This document shows positions 61,416 to 64,000 of a DNA stretch of 64,000 bases, one piece after another. The DNA is from Haloterrigena sp. H1 (GTDB lineage Archaea > Halobacteriota > Halobacteria > Halobacteriales > Natrialbaceae): the NCBI RefSeq assembly GCF_005938085.1, contig NZ_SMZK01000001.1:124001-188000 (forward strand). The letters are read 5' to 3'. The translations under genes and the position numbers were made by a program. The stretch's first letter is position 1. Each line of letters starts with the position of its first letter. The notes under the pieces were generated by a model that saw only the letters and a program-made list of their open reading frames with translations, was not told the DNA's origin and ran no database searches.

Positions 61416-62603
61416 GTGACTGAGTGGAACCAGTACAAGGGTGATCCGCAGCACTCCGGACTCCGGCGCGACCTCGAGGGCCCTGCCCGCGTGACCGAAG
61501 CGTGGACGGCCGACCTCGCTGGCCCACCGGGCTCGCCGGTCTGCGATCGCGACACCGTCTACGTCGGCACGGCTCGTGGGAACTGCTACGCGCTCGAGAT
61601 CGCGACGGGCCGCCGGCGGTGGGTCGTCGAGACGACAACGGCGACCGACGCGACGCCGGTCATCACTCGCGACCGGCTCTATGTGGGGACCGGCGATGGA
61701 ACGATCTCCGCGCTCGATCCCGCCACCGGCGAAGCGGTGTGGGAGGCCGAGTTATCGGGCGCCCTCGAGTCCGACCTCGTGCTCTCGAACGGTCGACTGT
61801 GTGCCGGCCATGCCGACGGGTTGACCGCGCTCGAAGCCGAGACGGGAACGGAACTGTGGACGCACGAGACCGAGTCAGCAGTCGCTGGCACCCCAGCTGT
61901 CGCCGACGGGCGGGACGTGGATCGACGCGGATCGACGCAAACACCGCTCTCGGAGCCGGACGAGACGGCTTCGCTCGAGGACGACCGGCTGTCGGAGCCG
62001 GACCAGCGGTGGATCGACGAGCGGGTGTTCGCCGGCACCGCGGACGGGACGGTGGTCGCACTCGAGGCCGAGACGGGCGAGGCGGTCTGGACTGCGCCAA
62101 CTGGTGGCGCGGTCGCGACCGGGCCAACCGTCGCCGCGGATCGGGTCTACGTCGCCGACGACGCGGGGACGATGCTCGCACTGGACGCCGCCACTGGCCA
62201 GTCGTGGTTCACCTACGAGATACGGGGCGGGTTCACCACGTCGCCGACGGTGCTCGCGGCCGCCGAGACGACGTTCGTCGGCGCGACCGACGGCTACTGC
62301 CACGTCACCGACACGACCGTCGGCCGGCGCAAACTGCGTGGCTGGCTGTTCTCACGCAAAGGCGTCGAACTCGACGGCCCGGTTCGTTCGTCGCCCGTCG
62401 TCGTCGGCGACGTCTGCTGTGTCGGCGACGCGACCGGGTCGCTATACGGGATCGCCGTCGACGATGCCGAACCGATCTGGCACGTCACCCTTGCTGATGC
62501 CGTCAGCGGGACGCCCGCGGTCGCCCCTGGCCACCTCTTCGTCGGCAGTGACGACGAGCGGCTCACCTGTCTCGAGTGGGACGCCGACGAGCCAGTGCGC
62601 TGA
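61416..62603 (+). CDS. Cytosolic PQQ-repeat beta-propeller protein
   Basis: A 395-residue protein with GTG start (TEWNQYKGDPQHSGLRRDL) and about seven propeller blades with the W-x-x-x-L...G-x-V-Y-x-G-T...L-x-A-L-D pattern (VYVGTARGNCYALEIATGRR, LYVGTGDGTISALDPATGEA). No signal peptide, so it probably acts inside the cell, unlike the lipoprotein copy at 27.5 kb. A polar linker (RRGSTQTPLSEPDETASLE) splits blades 3 and 4. Function unknown. Confidence 0.85.
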   Translation: MTEWNQYKGDPQHSGLRRDLEGPARVTEAWTADLAGPPGSPVCDRDTVYVGTARGNCYALEIATGRRRWVVETTTATDATPVITRDRLYVGTGDGTISALDPATGEAVWEAELSGALESDLVLSNGRLCAGHADGLTALEAETGTELWTHETESAVAGTPAVADGRDVDRRGSTQTPLSEPDETASLEDDRLSEPDQRWIDERVFAGTADGTVVALEAETGEAVWTAPTGGAVATGPTVAADRVYVADDAGTMLALDAATGQSWFTYEIRGGFTTSPTVLAAAETTFVGATDGYCHVTDTTVGRRKLRGWLFSRKGVELDGPVRSSPVVVGDVCCVGDATGSLYGIAVDDAEPIWHVTLADAVSGTPAVAPGHLFVGSDDERLTCLEWDADEPVR

Positions 62604-62751
62604 GACGCCCGCTTCGATTCCTGCTACCGAGATGCGTCTTCCCTGATAACGCTAGTGCATCAGTTTCGGATCACCCCGACGCCTTCCTGCACTTTCACTT
62701 TCACCCTCCTGTTAACGAGGGTTTATGGGGGGTCCGGCACAACGGAGGAGT

Positions 62752-63783
62752 ATGCCCGAAGCAGATCTCGAGACGCTCCCAGGCGTCGGACCGGCGACCG
62801 CAGACAAACTCCACGACGCAGGCTTCGATTCCTTCCAGAGCCTCGCCGTCGCCTCTCCTTCTGAACTCTCGAATACGGCCGACGTCGGCGAGTCCACCGC
62901 ATCCGACATCGTCCGCGCTGCCCGCGACGCCGCCGACATCGGTGGCTTCGAGACCGGCTCGACGGTCCTCGAGCGCCGCAACGAGATCGGCAAACTCAGC
63001 TGGCACATCGACGAGGTCGACGACCTGCTGGGCGGCGGGATCGAAACCCAGTCGATCACCGAGGTCTACGGCGAGTTCGGTGCCGGCAAGTCCCAGGTGA
63101 CCCACCAGATGGCCGTCAACGTCCAGCTTCCAAAGGAGGTCGGGGGCCTCCACGGCTGTGCGATCTTCGTAGACTCCGAGGACACGTTCCGCCCCGAGCG
63201 GATCGACGACATGGTACGGGGCCTGTCCGACGAGGCCATCAACGCGACGCTCGAGGACCGCGAGATCGAGGGCTCGGCCGACGACGAGGACGCGGTCGAC
63301 GCACTCGTCGAGGACGTCCTCGAGAAGATCCACGTCGCGAAGGCGTTCAACTCCAACCACCAGATGCTGCTGGCCGAGAAGGCAAAGGAACTCGCGGGCG
63401 AACACGAGGAGTCTGAGTATCCCGTCCGTCTGCTCTGTGTCGACTCGCTGACCGCCCACTTCCGTGCGGAGTACGTCGGTCGTGGCGAACTCGCCGACCG
63501 CCAGCAGAAGCTCAACAAGCACCTCCACGACCTCGATAAGGTCGGCAACCTCTACAACTGCGCCGTCATCGTCACCAATCAGGTCGCCTCCAACCCCGAC
63601 TCGTTCTTCGGCGACCCGACCCAGCCAATCGGTGGCAACATTCTGGGCCACAAGTCGACGTTCCGGATCTATCTGCGCAAGTCCAAAGGCGACAAGCGGA
63701 TCGTCCGACTGGTCGACGCGCCGAACCTCGCCGACGGCGAGGCCGTCATGCGCGTCCAGGACGAGGGGCTGAAGCCGGAGTAA
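62752..63783 (+). CDS. radA: DNA repair and recombination protein RadA
   Basis: A 343-residue archaeal RecA/Rad51 recombinase. N-terminal helix-hairpin-helix domain ([20 protein letters not shown]), then Walker [18 protein letters not shown], Walker [22 protein letters not shown]-binding loops [20 protein letters not shown] and [18 protein letters not shown]. No intein: the ATP-binding and Walker B regions are uninterrupted. Start [20 protein letters not shown]; the frame is open 9 codons upstream. Forms filaments on single-stranded DNA for homologous recombination. Confidence 0.97.
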   Translation: MPEADLETLPGVGPATADKLHDAGFDSFQSLAVASPSELSNTADVGESTASDIVRAARDAADIGGFETGSTVLERRNEIGKLSWHIDEVDDLLGGGIETQSITEVYGEFGAGKSQVTHQMAVNVQLPKEVGGLHGCAIFVDSEDTFRPERIDDMVRGLSDEAINATLEDREIEGSADDEDAVDALVEDVLEKIHVAKAFNSNHQMLLAEKAKELAGEHEESEYPVRLLCVDSLTAHFRAEYVGRGELADRQQKLNKHLHDLDKVGNLYNCAVIVTNQVASNPDSFFGDPTQPIGGNILGHKSTFRIYLRKSKGDKRIVRLVDAPNLADGEAVMRVQDEGLKPE

Positions 63784-63972
63784 GCGGACCAACGTCAGTC
63801 TCTCCCCTGAATAGAACCAGCGGCGGCCTTCTCTCTCACGATCCGATCCCCGAGCGACGGCTGCCACCGTCCCGAGATGGGCTGTGTCTCTCGGGAACCC
63901 GCTCGAGGCCGCTGCCGCTGCTACCGAGGTGGAACACGGATGAACGGACAGCGGAACGCAAAACGCGTGGTC

Positions 63973-64000
63973 TTAATCGTCTTCGGTCGTGGTTTTGTCG
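63973..64000 (-). CDS. Probable 3' end of a minus-strand gene (cut by window edge)
   Basis: The minus-strand frame ending in TAA at 63975-63973 reads D-K-T-T-T-E-D-D before the stop, an acidic tail typical of haloarchaeal proteins. Only 8 codons are visible, so identity cannot be judged. Confidence 0.35.

Overview
The window is chromosomal DNA from an extremely halophilic archaeon (Halobacteria), most likely of the Natrialbales type (Natrinema or Haloterrigena-like). The evidence is high GC with strong GC3, very acidic proteins, Tat-type lipoprotein signals, few Shine-Dalgarno sites, TATA boxes about 25-30 nt upstream of start codons, and archaeal marker genes: PolD large subunit, RadA, NMD3, a RecJ-like DHH nuclease, TYW2-like Taw2, HtpX-PspAB and many haloarchaea-only small families. 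There are no rRNA genes, CRISPR arrays, insertion sequences or integrases.

Layout. 1-8 kb: the end of a secreted parallel beta-helix protein, a DsbA-like lipoprotein, hisI, serA, an EamA exporter, a universal stress protein and serB. 8-11.3 kb: metX and metY as a methionine operon. 11.4-20.4 kb: DsrE-like protein, MFS transporter, PPC-domain protein, the 1208-aa PolD large subunit, an alpha/beta hydrolase, two tandem rubredoxin-like zinc-ribbon paralogues and ketopantoate reductase. 20.5-28.6 kb: a NifU-like protein, haloarchaeal unknowns, a two-gene unknown operon behind two DtxR-like palindromes, a PHP phosphoesterase, RecJ-like nuclease, CapA-like lipoprotein and a PQQ-repeat lipoprotein.

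28.6-46.6 kb is the most coherent part, a heme neighbourhood. Tetrapyrrole synthesis genes (hemD, sumT, hemC, hemL, hemB) are interleaved with heme users and handlers: a truncated globin, a System I cytochrome c maturation set (ccmE-A-B, ccmF with a thioredoxin-like protein and an unknown membrane-anchored partner, ccdA-like, ccmC, and a 38-codon ccmD), and a diheme cytochrome c resembling TsdA thiosulfate dehydrogenase. An ammonium transporter fused to a PII signalling domain sits inside this region.

46.7-64 kb is housekeeping: ferredoxin, a second PHP protein, several small haloarchaeal families, an NmrA-like reductase, YkgJ-type protein, an aberrant tRNA-like sequence, an XPD/DinG-like helicase, Taw2, NMD3, HtpX-PspAB, membrane proteins, a PQQ-repeat protein and radA.

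The non-coding DNA holds three points of interest. A palindromic element occurs three times (8.5, 19.4 and 31.5 kb). Two iron-box-like palindromes stand upstream of the unknown operon at 22-23.7 kb. The third is the tRNA-like sequence at 53.3 kb.
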